Source of the DNA: Myxococcota bacterium
GTDB lineage: Bacteria > Myxococcota > B64-G9
NCBI GenBank assembly: GCA_022710975.1
Contig: JAKLGA010000027.1
Location: 1 to 34,947 of the forward strand
DNA length: 34,947 nucleotides
Direction of reading: 5' to 3'
The notes beneath the pieces were generated by a model. The model saw only the letters and a program-made list of their open reading frames with translations, made no database searches and had not been told where the DNA came from. Made by a program: the position numbers and the translations under genes. Below are positions 26,118 through 34,516 of the stretch, piece by piece (positions within the stretch are counted from its first letter, which is position 1; each line of letters begins with the position of its first letter).

Positions 26118-26789
26118 TCAAGGCGGGTGGCGCTTGGAGAGGAATCCTCGCCTGCGGAGCATGTCCCGCACCCAGCCGATCTCTCCCACGAAGTACCTGC
26201 TGGTCATCTCTGGCAGCTTCCGGGCGCCTCGGCCAGGGATCTCCGCGACGAGCTCCTGGTACATCTTCCTCCGCGTCGCAGCCACACCCGACAACCCGAG
26301 GTACTCCTGGGCATCATCGATCAAGGGGTCGGGCTCGCCGAACGCATAATGCCGGTAACCGCTCCACCGGTACTCGTGCGCGCTCGCGGTCATGCCTGCC
26401 CTCACTGGATTCAGCGACAGATACCGCATGGTCACCAGCAGCCGACGCCCATCCTGCAACACCGGCGTGCGCGCACGCTCCCCAAAGACACGGCCGGACC
26501 TCCCATGCAGCTTGTTGACGAAACACGCCAGCGCGCTGAAGGTCCGCTGCATGAACCTCGAAAGCGCCTCGGTGGATGGGACCCACAAGATCAGGTGGAT
26601 GTGGTTGTCCATGAGCACATAGTCGAAGACGAGAATGCCGAAGATGCTCTTGAGTGACAACAGCAAAGCATAGATGAAACTCTTGACCACCTCCGGGCGA
26701 AAGAGAAAGTCGCCATTGTGTGCCCGAATGGACAGATGCACACAGCAGCTCCCATCCCCGAGAACATCTCTGCGTGCTGGTCTTGGCAT
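26118..26789 (-). mobile_element. REP-associated tyrosine transposase (RAYT, Y1/IS200-like)
   Basis: An apparently intact gene for a 223-residue single-domain HUH transposase. 'VLMDNHIHLILWVP' holds the His-x-His metal motif and 'MRYLSLNPVRAGM' holds the catalytic Tyr in the Y-L-x-x-N-P-V-R-A-G motif of RAYT proteins. The ATG at 26789 gives the 'MPRPARRD' N terminus typical of RAYTs; an earlier in-frame ATG would add only atypical sequence. RAYTs cut and join single-stranded DNA at REP palindromes and are usually flanked by them, as here: forward copies at 25828-25878 and inverted copies at 26876-27000. The gene is visibly richer in A and T than its neighbours, a sign of transfer. It sits between the two converging catabolic and transport operons. 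Confidence 0.88.
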
Positions 26790-26875
26790 CCAGCTGGAGT
26801 ACAGCAAAGCTCGGGCCACCATCGACCACCTGCCGGAACCCACTGAAACTCAAAGGCCCCACCTGCCACTGAGCA

Positions 26876-27000
26876 GGTCTGTCCCTCTCGGGTTCGCGGT
26901 AAGGTGACTGAAAACCGGTCACCCCTCCGGCACCCTCCGGACAACCTTCGAAGACCTTGCAGGCTTGGGTTGGGCTCGCTCGGCCTGGGGTCTGTCCCCG
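26876..27000 (-). repeat. Paired REP-like elements in inverted orientation, right of the transposase
   Basis: GGTCTGTCCCTCTC at 26876-26889 and GGGGTCTGTCCCCG at 26987-27000 are reverse-strand copies of the GGGGACAGACCCC element. With the forward pair at 25828-25878 they frame the RAYT gene. A run of ten C (27007-27016) follows. I see no gene or clear terminator in 26844-27055. Confidence 0.7.
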
Positions 27001-27055
27001 TGCCCGCCCCCCCCCCGCGACCCCGGTACCCGGTGTTCCCGCGCGCGTGGGAAGG

Positions 27056-27940
27056 CTAGACGTCCTCGGGGACACCCAGGGCGGCTGGCGCGCGTGAGCG
27101 GCCGATGAACCCGGCCAGGGCCACCATGGTCAACAGGTAGGGCAGGCTGCGGATCACCTCGGTCGGCAATCCGAGGTCGGCGGCCTGCAGGTGGAGCTGA
27201 CAGGTTTCGGCGAATCCGAACAGGAGGCACGCCAGCGCCGCCGCCGCAGGCCGCCACTTGCCCATGATGACCGCCGCCAGCGCGATGTAGCCGCGCCCGC
27301 CGCTCATCTCCGCCGTGAAACCGTGGTTGTCGAGCGCCAGCCAGGCCCCGCCCAGGCCGGCCAGCACCCCAGACAGGGTCACCGCCGCCCAGCGCACCCG
27401 GCCGACCACCACGCCCACGCTCGCGGCCGCTTGGGGGTGCTCACCCGCGGCCCGCAGCCTCAGGCCAAAGCGGGTGCGTGAGAACAGCGGCTGCCACACC
27501 ACCACCAGTGCCGCGCACGCCCAGAACAGCGGGTTGCCCGCCAGGCCACCCTCGAAGCCCGGGGTGGGCGGAGAGCTGGAGGTCGAGCCGTAGGCCAACT
27601 TGAGCAGGTAGCGGGTGAGCCCGAACGCCAGCAAGTTGATGGCCACGCCGACCACGATCTGGTTCGCCCGCCAGCGCAGGACCAGCAGCCCGTACAAGAG
27701 CGCCACCAGCGCGCCCGCGGCGGCGCCTGCCAGCGCCCCGAGCCAAGGGCTCTGAGACAGATCGGCCACCCAGGCCGTGGCGAACGCCCCCACCAGCAGC
27801 TTGCCCTCGAGCGCCAGGTCGATCACACCGGAACGCTCGGATGTCGCGCCGCCCAACGCGGCCAGGACGTAGGGCACGCTGATACGCAGCACCTGCACCC
27901 AGAAAGCGAACCCCACCAGGCTCTCGAGGAAGCCACTCAC
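27056..27940 (-). CDS. ABC transporter permease, BMP/nucleoside type (second permease)
   Basis: A 294-residue integral membrane protein of the branched-chain/ribose permease group, of the kind paired with BMP binding proteins (NupQ/YufQ-like). 'LGGATSERSGVIDLALEGKLLVGAF' is the hallmark segment, with about eight to nine hydrophobic helices and the cytoplasmic loop 'RTRFGLRLRAAGEHPQAAASVGV', which contacts the ATPase. It forms the channel with the permease encoded just upstream, whose stop it overlaps by 4 bases (ATGA). It is the last gene of the operon. Transport of nucleosides or nucleobases is inferred from characterised relatives. Confidence 0.9.
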   Translation of the reverse strand: MSGFLESLVGFAFWVQVLRISVPYVLAALGGATSERSGVIDLALEGKLLVGAFATAWVADLSQSPWLGALAGAAAGALVALLYGLLVLRWRANQIVVGVAINLLAFGLTRYLLKLAYGSTSSSPPTPGFEGGLAGNPLFWACAALVVVWQPLFSRTRFGLRLRAAGEHPQAAASVGVVVGRVRWAAVTLSGVLAGLGGAWLALDNHGFTAEMSGGRGYIALAAVIMGKWRPAAAALACLLFGFAETCQLHLQAADLGLPTEVIRSLPYLLTMVALAGFIGRSRAPAALGVPEDV

Positions 27941-28965
27941 TGCCCCGCCCTCCCCGCGCCGCGGTCCAGAGCCGCCGAGCTGGCCGCCACCGCCAGGATG
28001 ATGACCGCCTGGAGCACGTCCACCAGCTCCTTGGGCACCAGCGCGTTGACGGCCATGCCACCGTGAGACAGGGTGCCTAGCAGGAGGGCCGCCAGCACCA
28101 CGCCCAGCGGGTGGCCCCGGCCGAGCAGCGCCACGGCGATGCCCATGAAACCGGCCCCGCGGCCCATGCCCTCCTCGAAGTAGTGCTTATAGCCCAGCAC
28201 GAAGTTGCAGCCAACCAGCCCGGCCAGCGCACCCGCGGTCGCCATGGCGGCCACCCAGGTGGCCCGCACGCGCACCCCGGCGTTCTCCGCGGCCCCTGGG
28301 CTCAGGCCCACGGCGCGCAGCTCGAAGCCGCGCCTGGCCCGGGCCAGGTAGAACCACACCGCGGCTGCCGCGACGAGCGCCAGGATGAAGCTCAGGTTGG
28401 CCGCGCTGCCCGCCAAGCCCAGGGCCGGCAGGCGGGCGCCTTCCACGACCAGCGCCGTGTGGGTGGTCTCGGGCAAGAAGACCTCGTGGCCCAGGCCCAA
28501 CACGAGGGCGGCGGCCAGGAAGTTGAGCATGATGGTGTTGATCACCTCATGAGCGCCGAAACAGGCTCGCAGCACCCCGGGGATAGCGCCCCACACGGCC
28601 CCGGCCAGGGCCGCTGCCAGGACGACCAGAGGCAAGGCCAGGGCCGCCGGGGCACCGGCAGGCAGGCTGGCCCCCACCAGGGCCGCGGCCAGTCCGCCCA
28701 GCATGAGCTGGCCCTCGGCCCCGATGTTGAACAGCCCCGCCCGGAAGGCCAGCGCCACCGACAGCCCGGTGAAGATGAGCGGTGTGGACTTGAACAGCAC
28801 CTGCCCCACCCCGTAGGAGTCGCCCCAGGTGGACCGGAGCAGCAGGCCGTACACGTGGGCCGGGGACTCCCCCAGGGCCAGGATGAGCAGGCTGCCCGCG
28901 GCCATGGCGGAGAGCAGCGAGATGCCGAGGACGAGCGCCTCGCGCATGACGGGTGCCCGGGTCAC
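27937..28965 (-). CDS. ABC transporter permease, BMP/nucleoside type (first permease)
   Basis: A 342-residue permease (NupP/YufP-like). 'FKSTPLIFTGLSVALAFRAGLFNIGAEGQLMLGG' is the family signature (positions about 56-90), and 'GFELRAVGLSPGAAENAGV' is the coupling loop. About nine hydrophobic segments are visible. The start is taken as the GTG at 28965, overlapping the ATPase stop (GTGA) with GGGAGG before it; an ATG six codons later is the alternative. It works with the second permease as a heterodimeric channel in the inner membrane. Confidence 0.9.
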   Translation of the reverse strand: MTRAPVMREALVLGISLLSAMAAGSLLILALGESPAHVYGLLLRSTWGDSYGVGQVLFKSTPLIFTGLSVALAFRAGLFNIGAEGQLMLGGLAAALVGASLPAGAPAALALPLVVLAAALAGAVWGAIPGVLRACFGAHEVINTIMLNFLAAALVLGLGHEVFLPETTHTALVVEGARLPALGLAGSAANLSFILALVAAAAVWFYLARARRGFELRAVGLSPGAAENAGVRVRATWVAAMATAGALAGLVGCNFVLGYKHYFEEGMGRGAGFMGIAVALLGRGHPLGVVLAALLLGTLSHGGMAVNALVPKELVDVLQAVIILAVAASSAALDRGAGRAGQ

Positions 28966-30512
28966 GTCGCGCCTCCCGCACCGGTCATCAGCTCGCCCAG
29001 GCGCTCCGCGGCCCCCGGGGCGTCCAGCTCTGCGCCGGCGAGCTGGCCGGCCACCCGCCCCTTGAACATCACCAGGACCCGATCCGACAACGCCAGCAAC
29101 TCCGGTAAATCGGCAGAGGCGAGCAGCACGCCCACGCCTCGCCCCCGAGCGGCCAGGATGCCGCGGTGGATATGCTCGATCGCCCCGATGTCCACCCCGC
29201 GCGTGGGTTGGGCGCACAGCAGCACCCTGGCTGCGGGCCGGGAGAGCTCGCGCGCCATCACCACCTTCTGCTGGTTGCCGCCCGAGAGCGCCCGGGCGCA
29301 CGCCAGGGGCTCGGCCGGCCGCACATCACCCTCGGCCAGGAGGCGTATGGCCTCGACCCGCAGCCGGCGGCGATCGAGCCCGAACCACCCGCAGAACTCA
29401 CCCTGCCGACCCAGCGCTAGGTTCTCCTCCAGGCTGAAGTCAAGCACCAGCCCCCGCGCCAGCCTGTCCTCGGGCACATGCCCGAGCCCCGCCGCCAGGC
29501 GCTCCCCCACCCCGAGCCGGGAGAGCTCCCGCCCGGCCAGCGAGATGCTGCCCGCGGCCTGCGGCCGCAGCCCGACCAGGGCCTCCACCAGCTCGCGTTG
29601 TCCGTTGCCCTCCACGCCGGCGAGGCCGACGATTTCACCAGCCTTCACCACCAGCGAGAGGTCCGAGACGGCGTCTGTCCCCTCGCCGCGTGTCACCCGC
29701 AGCCCGTCCACGCGCAGGAGCGTCGCGGCGCCGGGCGGGGCGCCGCGCGGTCCCCGCTCGACCCGCAGCAGCACCTCGCGGCCCACCATGGCGCGCGCGA
29801 TGGTGGCGGCCGAGACGACGCGTCCGTCCAGCTCATCGACCACCCGGCCCTGGCGCATCACGGTCACCCGCTCGGCCAGCGCGCATACCTCGTCCAGCTT
29901 GTGGGTAATCAGCACCACGGCCAGACCGCTGGCGGCCATGTCCGCCAGCACCCCGAACAGGCGGCGCACCTCGGCCGGGGCCAGGACCGCGGTCGGCTCG
30001 TCTAGGATGAGCACGTCGCAGCCCTGCCACAGCACCCTGAGGATCTCTACCCGCTGCCGCTCCCCGACCGACAACTCCTCGACACGTGCGCGGGGCTCGA
30101 CCTCCAGCCCGAAGCGTCGACTCAACTCCCGGAGCGCGCCGGCTGGGCCCGCAAGATCGAGCAGCCCGCGTCGCAGGGGCTCGCGACCTAGCACCACGTT
30201 CTCGACCACGCTCAGGGTCGGGACCAGCATGAAGTGCTGGTGCACCATGCCGACCCCGCGGCGGATGGCCTCCCGGGGCGAGTGGCGCTCCCGCGGGATG
30301 AGCTCGCCCTTCAGGCGGATCTCGCCCCCGTCGGCCCGCAGCTCGCCGTAGGCCACACGCATGAGGGTGGACTTGCCCGCGCCGTTCTCGCCGACCAGCG
30401 CGTGCACATGGCCGCGGGTCACGCGCAGATCGACCCGGTCGTTGGCCAGCACAGCACCGAAGGCCCGGCTCACGCCGCTGAGCGCGAGCACCGCGTCGTC
30501 CGTAGTGCTCAT
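28962..30512 (-). CDS. ABC transporter ATP-binding protein with two ATPase domains (nucleoside type)
   Basis: A 516-residue protein with two fused ATPase domains, as in NupO/YufO, MglA and RbsA. The first domain is complete: Walker A 'GENGAGKST', signature 'LSVGERQRVEI' and Walker B 'VLILDEPTAVLAP'. In the second the Walker A is degenerate ('GVEGNGQRE'), the signature is 'LSGGNQQKV' and the Walker B is altered ('VLLCAQPTRGVD'), lacking the usual Asp-Glu; a weak second domain is common in this family. It powers uptake through the two permeases. The ATG overlaps the stop of the binding-protein gene (ATGA). Confidence 0.93.
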   Translation of the reverse strand: MSTTDDAVLALSGVSRAFGAVLANDRVDLRVTRGHVHALVGENGAGKSTLMRVAYGELRADGGEIRLKGELIPRERHSPREAIRRGVGMVHQHFMLVPTLSVVENVVLGREPLRRGLLDLAGPAGALRELSRRFGLEVEPRARVEELSVGERQRVEILRVLWQGCDVLILDEPTAVLAPAEVRRLFGVLADMAASGLAVVLITHKLDEVCALAERVTVMRQGRVVDELDGRVVSAATIARAMVGREVLLRVERGPRGAPPGAATLLRVDGLRVTRGEGTDAVSDLSLVVKAGEIVGLAGVEGNGQRELVEALVGLRPQAAGSISLAGRELSRLGVGERLAAGLGHVPEDRLARGLVLDFSLEENLALGRQGEFCGWFGLDRRRLRVEAIRLLAEGDVRPAEPLACARALSGGNQQKVVMARELSRPAARVLLCAQPTRGVDIGAIEHIHRGILAARGRGVGVLLASADLPELLALSDRVLVMFKGRVAGQLAGAELDAPGAAERLGELMTGAGGAT

Positions 30513-31528
30513 GTGCCTGGCACCCGGATGATGCCCTGGATGATCTGCCGCTCGAGCTCACCCACCCGCGAGAGCACGGGCGCGCTCAGCCGCTCCCGGT
30601 TGTTGTCGTCCAGCACAAAACCGACCTGGCCCTCGGCCAGGCCGGCCTCCCGCACCCCGCCCTGGAAGCGTCCCGCGGCCTGCGCCCGTACCGTCTCCAG
30701 CACCGCCAGGTCCACGCGCTTGACCATGCTGGTCAGCACGCAGCAGGGCGCCTCTCTGTACTGATCGCTGTCCACGCCGATGGCCCAGCGGTTGACAGAC
30801 CGAGCTGCGTTGAACACCCCGCCGCCGGTCTTGCCCGCGGCGTGGTAGATGACGTCTGCGCCGCGGCCGTACTGGGTCAACGCCAGCTCCTTGCCGGTCA
30901 CCGGGTCGGAGAACGCCCGGGGGTCCGTGCCCGCATAGGCAGACAGCACCTGGCAGTCTGGACAGACGTGCTTGACCCCGGCCGCATAGCCCGCCTCGAA
31001 CTTCCGTATGAGCGGGATCTGCATGCCGCCCACGAAGCCCACGACGCGGCTCCTGGTCACCAGCCCGGCGATGGCCCCGACCAGGAAGGAGCCCTCCTGC
31101 TCGCGGAAGCGCAAGCCTGCCAGGTTGGGCGGGGTGGGCTCGCCTGGCGCGCCCGAGAAGTCGATGCCGGCGAAGTGCGTGCCGGGGAATTCCGCCGCCA
31201 GCTTGCGCAGATCATCGCTGTAGATGAAACCCACCCCGAACACGAGCTGGTAGCCCTGCGAGGCCAGCTCCCGCAGTGCGCTCTCCCTGTCGCTGCCGTC
31301 GCCGGGCTCGATGAAACGCACCACGGCGCCGAGCTCCCGCTGGGCGCGCATCAGGCCCAGGTAGGCCGCGTCATTGAACGACTTGTCTCCCAGGCCCCCC
31401 ACGTCAAACACCAGGCCCACGCACAGCTTCTGCAGGCAGCGGCTGTCCGGCTCCACCCCGCTCCCCACCAGGAGCAAGCCGACATTGAGCGCCGCCAGGC
31501 CGGCCAGCCAGATCAGGTACTTGCGCAC
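30509..31528 (-). CDS. BMP family (PnrA/BmpA-like) substrate-binding protein
   Basis: About 339 residues from the GTG at 31528. The N terminus 'RKYLIWLAGLAALNVGLLLV' is a signal or anchor. The BMP fold follows from residue 38: 'VGLVFDVGGLGDKSFNDAAYLG', 'GYQLVFGVGFIYSDDLRKLA', 'AGLRFREQEGSFLVGAIAG', 'VVGFVGGMQIPLIRKFEAGYAAG' and 'GADVIYHAAGKTGGGVFNAA'. Known members bind purine nucleosides, occasionally other ligands. No canonical lipobox is seen, so it may be periplasmic rather than a lipoprotein. The ribosome binding site is weak and a TTG at 31537 is an alternative start. An AT-rich patch (31536-31560), unusual for this genome, probably carries the operon promoter. Confidence 0.9.
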   Translation of the reverse strand: MRKYLIWLAGLAALNVGLLLVGSGVEPDSRCLQKLCVGLVFDVGGLGDKSFNDAAYLGLMRAQRELGAVVRFIEPGDGSDRESALRELASQGYQLVFGVGFIYSDDLRKLAAEFPGTHFAGIDFSGAPGEPTPPNLAGLRFREQEGSFLVGAIAGLVTRSRVVGFVGGMQIPLIRKFEAGYAAGVKHVCPDCQVLSAYAGTDPRAFSDPVTGKELALTQYGRGADVIYHAAGKTGGGVFNAARSVNRWAIGVDSDQYREAPCCVLTSMVKRVDLAVLETVRAQAAGRFQGGVREAGLAEGQVGFVLDDNNRERLSAPVLSRVGELERQIIQGIIRVPGT

Positions 31529-31570
31529 GGCCCACAAGTAATAAATCCGGAACAAAAATACAAGGTTGCT

Positions 31571-31616
31571 ATGGGGACAGACCCGTGGTCGGCGATGGGG
31601 ACAGACCCGTGGTCGG
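31571..31616 (+). repeat. Two tandem REP-like copies, 24-base period
   Basis: ATGGGGACAGACCCGTGGTC occurs at 31571 and again at 31595, a 24-base direct repeat carrying the same GGGGACAGACCC core as the elements around the RAYT gene. They lie in the gap between the BMP gene and the protease gene; nothing else is recognised in 31529-31692. Confidence 0.8.
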
Positions 31617-31692
31617 ACCCCGGGTTGGCGGTGCCAGGGAACGGACGTGAGCCCCCGTCGAGCGAGAATGCCGGGCGAACCGGGGAACGGAC

Positions 31693-34236
31693 CTACCGGC
31701 GCCGGAGCCGGGCCAGGGCCACCAGGCCCAGTGCGAGCCCGAGCAGGCTCAGCTCGCTGCCCTGGAAGGAGGCCGAAGCCGCGCACCCGCAGCCGCCGCC
31801 GTCTTCCTCGACACAGTACTCGCTCCCCAGGCAGTCGGGATCCGAGCAGTCCACCGTGGCGTCCCCGTCGTCGTCCAGGCCGTTGTAGCAGTTCTCGGGA
31901 TGCACCTGGCAGATGGACAGCGCCGTGCACTCCGTGTCATCGCAGTCCACCTGGCCATCGCTGTCATCGTCCAGGCCGTTGTTGCAGATCTCCGCAGGCA
32001 CCAGGCAGTTGTGCGCTTGGGCGCAGTCCGCGTCGTCGCAGTCGACCTGACCGTCGCCGTCGTCGTCCAGGCCGTTGGCGCACTGCTCGACGCCTGCCTG
32101 GCAGGCGGGCGCGCTCGAACAGTCCGCGTCCAGGCAGTCCACCTGCCCGTCCCCGTCATCATCCAGGCCGTTGTTGCACTGCTCGACGCCAGGCTGGCAA
32201 CCCGGGTCGTTCGCGCAGTCCGAGTCCAGGCAATCCAGGTGGCCGTCGCCGTCGTCGTCCTGGTTGTTGTCGCAGATCTCGGCCACCGGCTGGCAGCTGG
32301 CCGCGTTGGCGCAGTCGCTGTCGTCGCAGTCCGCCTGCCCGTCCCCGTCGTCGTCCACGCCGTTGTCGCAGCTCTCCGCCACCGGCTGGCAGTTCGGCGC
32401 CGCCTCGCAGTCCGTGTCGTCGCAGTCCGCCTGCCCGTCCCCGTCGTCGTCCTGGTTGTTGTCGCAGATCTCGGCCACCGGCTGGCAGTTGGCCGCGTCT
32501 GCGCAGTCGCTGTCGTCGCAGTCCGCCTGCCCGTCCCCGTCGTCGTCCGCGCCGTTGTCGCAGATCTCCGCCACCGGCTGGCAGTTGGCCGCGTCTGCGC
32601 AGTCGCTGTCGTCGCAGTCCGCCTGCCCGTCCCCGTCGTCGTCCGCGCCGTTGTCGCAGATCTCCGCCACCGGCTGGCAGTTGGCCGCGTCTGCGCAGTC
32701 GCTGTCGTCGCAGTCCGCCTGCCCGTCCCCGTCGTCGTCCGCGACGTTGTCGCAGATCTCCGCCACCGGCTGGCAGTTGGCCGCGTCGGTGCAGTCGCTG
32801 TCGTCGCAGTCCGCCTGCCCGTCCCCGTCGTCGTCCGCGACGTTGTCGCAGATCTCCGCCACGGGGCTGCAGCCAGGCTCGCCCGCGCAGTCCAGGTCGT
32901 CGCAGTCGACGTCACCGTCGCCGTCGTCGTCGAAGGTGTTGTCGCAGTCCTCGCTGGCGTTCTGGCAGGTCACGCTGAAGGTGAAGTTGCTGGTGTTATC
33001 CCAGGTCTCGACCACGGCGTAGGCGCCGCCCGCGGGCATGGTGAACACGATCTGCTCGGCGCTCGACTGCGACCCGGCGCTCACGTCGAGGCAGGCGTCC
33101 GGATCACAGGCCCCTCCGAGCAGGAACAGGTCCAGGTCGTTCTGCCCTGTGGTCGGGTCCATGGTCACCGTGACTCGTGCGCCCACCGGCACATCGATGA
33201 AGTACGCCCTCTCCGGCCCCGTCCAGGTGGACTGGTTGTCGCAGGAGAAGCTGGTGAACACATCGCTGCCACCCGAGGTGGTGGAGGACAGGCTCGACCC
33301 GCACCCGACCGTGACCGCCGCATTGCAGGCGTTGGGCACGCAGGTCCAGTGACTCGCACAACCCGAGTCGTCACAGTCGACGGCGCCGTCCCCGTCGTCA
33401 TCGACCCCGTTGGTGCAGTTCTCCTCGTCGAGGTAGTCGGCGATGAACGCCTCGAAGGCCGAGACCGTGGTGCTCACCCCGTAGTCCGTGCACTGCTGGT
33501 CCCCGTACGAGGTCACGCCAGCCACGTACTCGACCCCGTCGCGCACGACGAAGGCCGGGCCGCCCGAGTCACCCGAACAGGGCCCGCCGATCGAGCCGGC
33601 CTGGCTGTAGGCGAAGGACATGGCCACGACGTCGTTGCCCGAGTAGGTGCAGTCGGCCGGGCCGGCGCACACCAGGGCGATGGTCCCGTCCACGTGCAGT
33701 TTCACCCCGTCGGTGTCGTTCTCGGTCAGGCCGAACCCGGAGAAGTCCACCGTGGTGGTGTTGTTGTCGGCGCTGGTCAGGCCGAGGGCCTCGGGCAGGG
33801 CCAGAATGGGGGCGATGCCGGCGGGCGCCGCGCTGCTCATGCGGATGAGCGCGATGTCGTTCAGCCAGCCATCGTACTGGGGGTGGGGCTCGAGGTCGCT
33901 CACCGACCGGTACTGGCCGCCGGCGGGCTGGTAGGCGTTGGCGCCGAAGAAGATGTCCGTGCCCGCGGCGGTCTCGCCCTGGAGGCAGTGGGCCGCGGTC
34001 AGCACGACGTCAGGCGCGATCAGGGTGCCCGAGCAGTAGTAGCCAGTGCCGGAGCCGTTGGTGATCGCCACCACCGCGGTGTGGGAAGCCACGTTGTCCG
34101 TCGTCCCGTAGAAGATGGGGCGCCCTTGGGTCCCATAGTCGCTGGGGACGCGCTCGTCAGAACACGCTGTCCCGAGTGCCAACAGCAGCAACCCAGTCCA
34201 CACCGAAGATCGCCCGATTCTCGCCTGCGTTACCAT
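31693..34236 (-). CDS. Secreted trypsin-fold serine protease with PPC domain, Asp/Cys repeats and MYXO-CTERM tail
   Basis: An 847-residue surface or secreted protease. Signal residues 1-25 end in 'LGTAC', a possible but non-canonical lipidation site. The trypsin-fold domain (about 38-268) has H83 ('LTAAHC'), D127 ('NDIALIRM') and S224 ('GDSGGP'). The residue at the base of the S1 pocket appears to be Gly rather than Asp, so cleavage after small or hydrophobic residues is more likely than after Arg/Lys. An Asp-rich unit (274-298) precedes a PPC-like beta domain (about 300-425). About twelve 32-residue units of the form 'CDNGADDDGDGQADCDDSDC' follow, with EF-hand-like metal loops. The C terminus 'GGGCGCAAS', a hydrophobic helix and RLRRR form a MYXO-CTERM sorting signal. 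GAGGAGAGG precedes the ATG. Confidence 0.92.
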   Translation of the reverse strand: MVTQARIGRSSVWTGLLLLALGTACSDERVPSDYGTQGRPIFYGTTDNVASHTAVVAITNGSGTGYYCSGTLIAPDVVLTAAHCLQGETAAGTDIFFGANAYQPAGGQYRSVSDLEPHPQYDGWLNDIALIRMSSAAPAGIAPILALPEALGLTSADNNTTTVDFSGFGLTENDTDGVKLHVDGTIALVCAGPADCTYSGNDVVAMSFAYSQAGSIGGPCSGDSGGPAFVVRDGVEYVAGVTSYGDQQCTDYGVSTTVSAFEAFIADYLDEENCTNGVDDDGDGAVDCDDSGCASHWTCVPNACNAAVTVGCGSSLSSTTSGGSDVFTSFSCDNQSTWTGPERAYFIDVPVGARVTVTMDPTTGQNDLDLFLLGGACDPDACLDVSAGSQSSAEQIVFTMPAGGAYAVVETWDNTSNFTFSVTCQNASEDCDNTFDDDGDGDVDCDDLDCAGEPGCSPVAEICDNVADDDGDGQADCDDSDCTDAANCQPVAEICDNVADDDGDGQADCDDSDCADAANCQPVAEICDNGADDDGDGQADCDDSDCADAANCQPVAEICDNGADDDGDGQADCDDSDCADAANCQPVAEICDNNQDDDGDGQADCDDTDCEAAPNCQPVAESCDNGVDDDGDGQADCDDSDCANAASCQPVAEICDNNQDDDGDGHLDCLDSDCANDPGCQPGVEQCNNGLDDDGDGQVDCLDADCSSAPACQAGVEQCANGLDDDGDGQVDCDDADCAQAHNCLVPAEICNNGLDDDSDGQVDCDDTECTALSICQVHPENCYNGLDDDGDATVDCSDPDCLGSEYCVEEDGGGCGCAASASFQGSELSLLGLALGLVALARLRRR
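31810..32965 (-). repeat. 96-bp coding tandem repeat, about 12 units in perfect register
   Basis: The anchor following CCGTT recurs at 31885, 31981, 32077, 32173, 32269, 32365, 32461, 32557, 32653, 32749, 32845 and 32941, always exactly 96 bases apart. Units between 32461 and 32844 are almost identical in DNA; outer units have diverged. This points to recent expansion in the middle of the array. It encodes the 32-residue Asp/Cys repeat of the protease. Confidence 0.92.
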
Positions 34237-34271
34237 GGGAACCTCTCCTCTTTCGCCCCTCTGGATCCACC

Positions 34272-34292
34272 CTGACCAGATTCATGGGTCAG
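34272..34292. promoter_or_regulatory. Inverted repeat overlapping the protease promoter region
   Basis: CTGACC (34272-34277) and GGTCAG (34287-34292) are separated by 9 bases, 36 to 56 bases before the protease ATG. On the - strand a -35-like TTGACT (34309-34304) and a weak -10 CATGAA (34286-34281) place the -10 between the arms, so the repeat could be an operator. Confidence 0.35.
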
Positions 34293-34430
34293 CACCCTCC
34301 AGGAGTCAACCTCTCCCGGAGCACTCCCCTTCAACCCGCTGGCGTGCCGCCCGGGCAAATCCCGAGCAATTCCGAAGAAGTGGATGTAAGGCAAAAGGAG
34401 CCAAGGTGGGATGACTAGGTCCTCGAGACA

Positions 34431-34478
34431 GGGGACAGACCCTCATGGCTGGACCAGGGTGGCCTGGGGACAGACCCC
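34431..34478 (+). repeat. Two REP-like copies upstream of the protease gene
   Basis: GGGGACAGACCCTCATGG at 34431 and GGGGACAGACCCC at 34466-34478, 35 bases apart. This is the fourth locus in the window where the element comes in a pair. The rest of the gap 34237-34516 holds the protease promoter region and no gene I can support. Confidence 0.8.
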
Positions 34479-34516
34479 ATCCATCCACCCGAGTCGTCAA
34501 CAGAAAAGCGAAGGGC

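Noticed and set aside
25894-26349. Small + strand open frames opposite and left of the transposase
   Set aside because: No motif, no ribosome binding site, and they overlap the well-supported transposase on the other strand.
27007-27016. Run of ten C as a regulatory or phase-variable tract
   Set aside because: It lies in a gap next to a REP element, not in a gene or promoter, and may be a sequencing artefact.
31810-32965. CRISPR-like array of regular repeats
   Set aside because: The period is 96 bases with no unique spacers, and the array codes in frame for a protein repeat.
31900-34275. A 791-codon open frame antisense to the protease gene
   Set aside because: Its repeats (VAVVAVRLPVPVVV type) simply mirror the 96-bp repeat on the coding strand.
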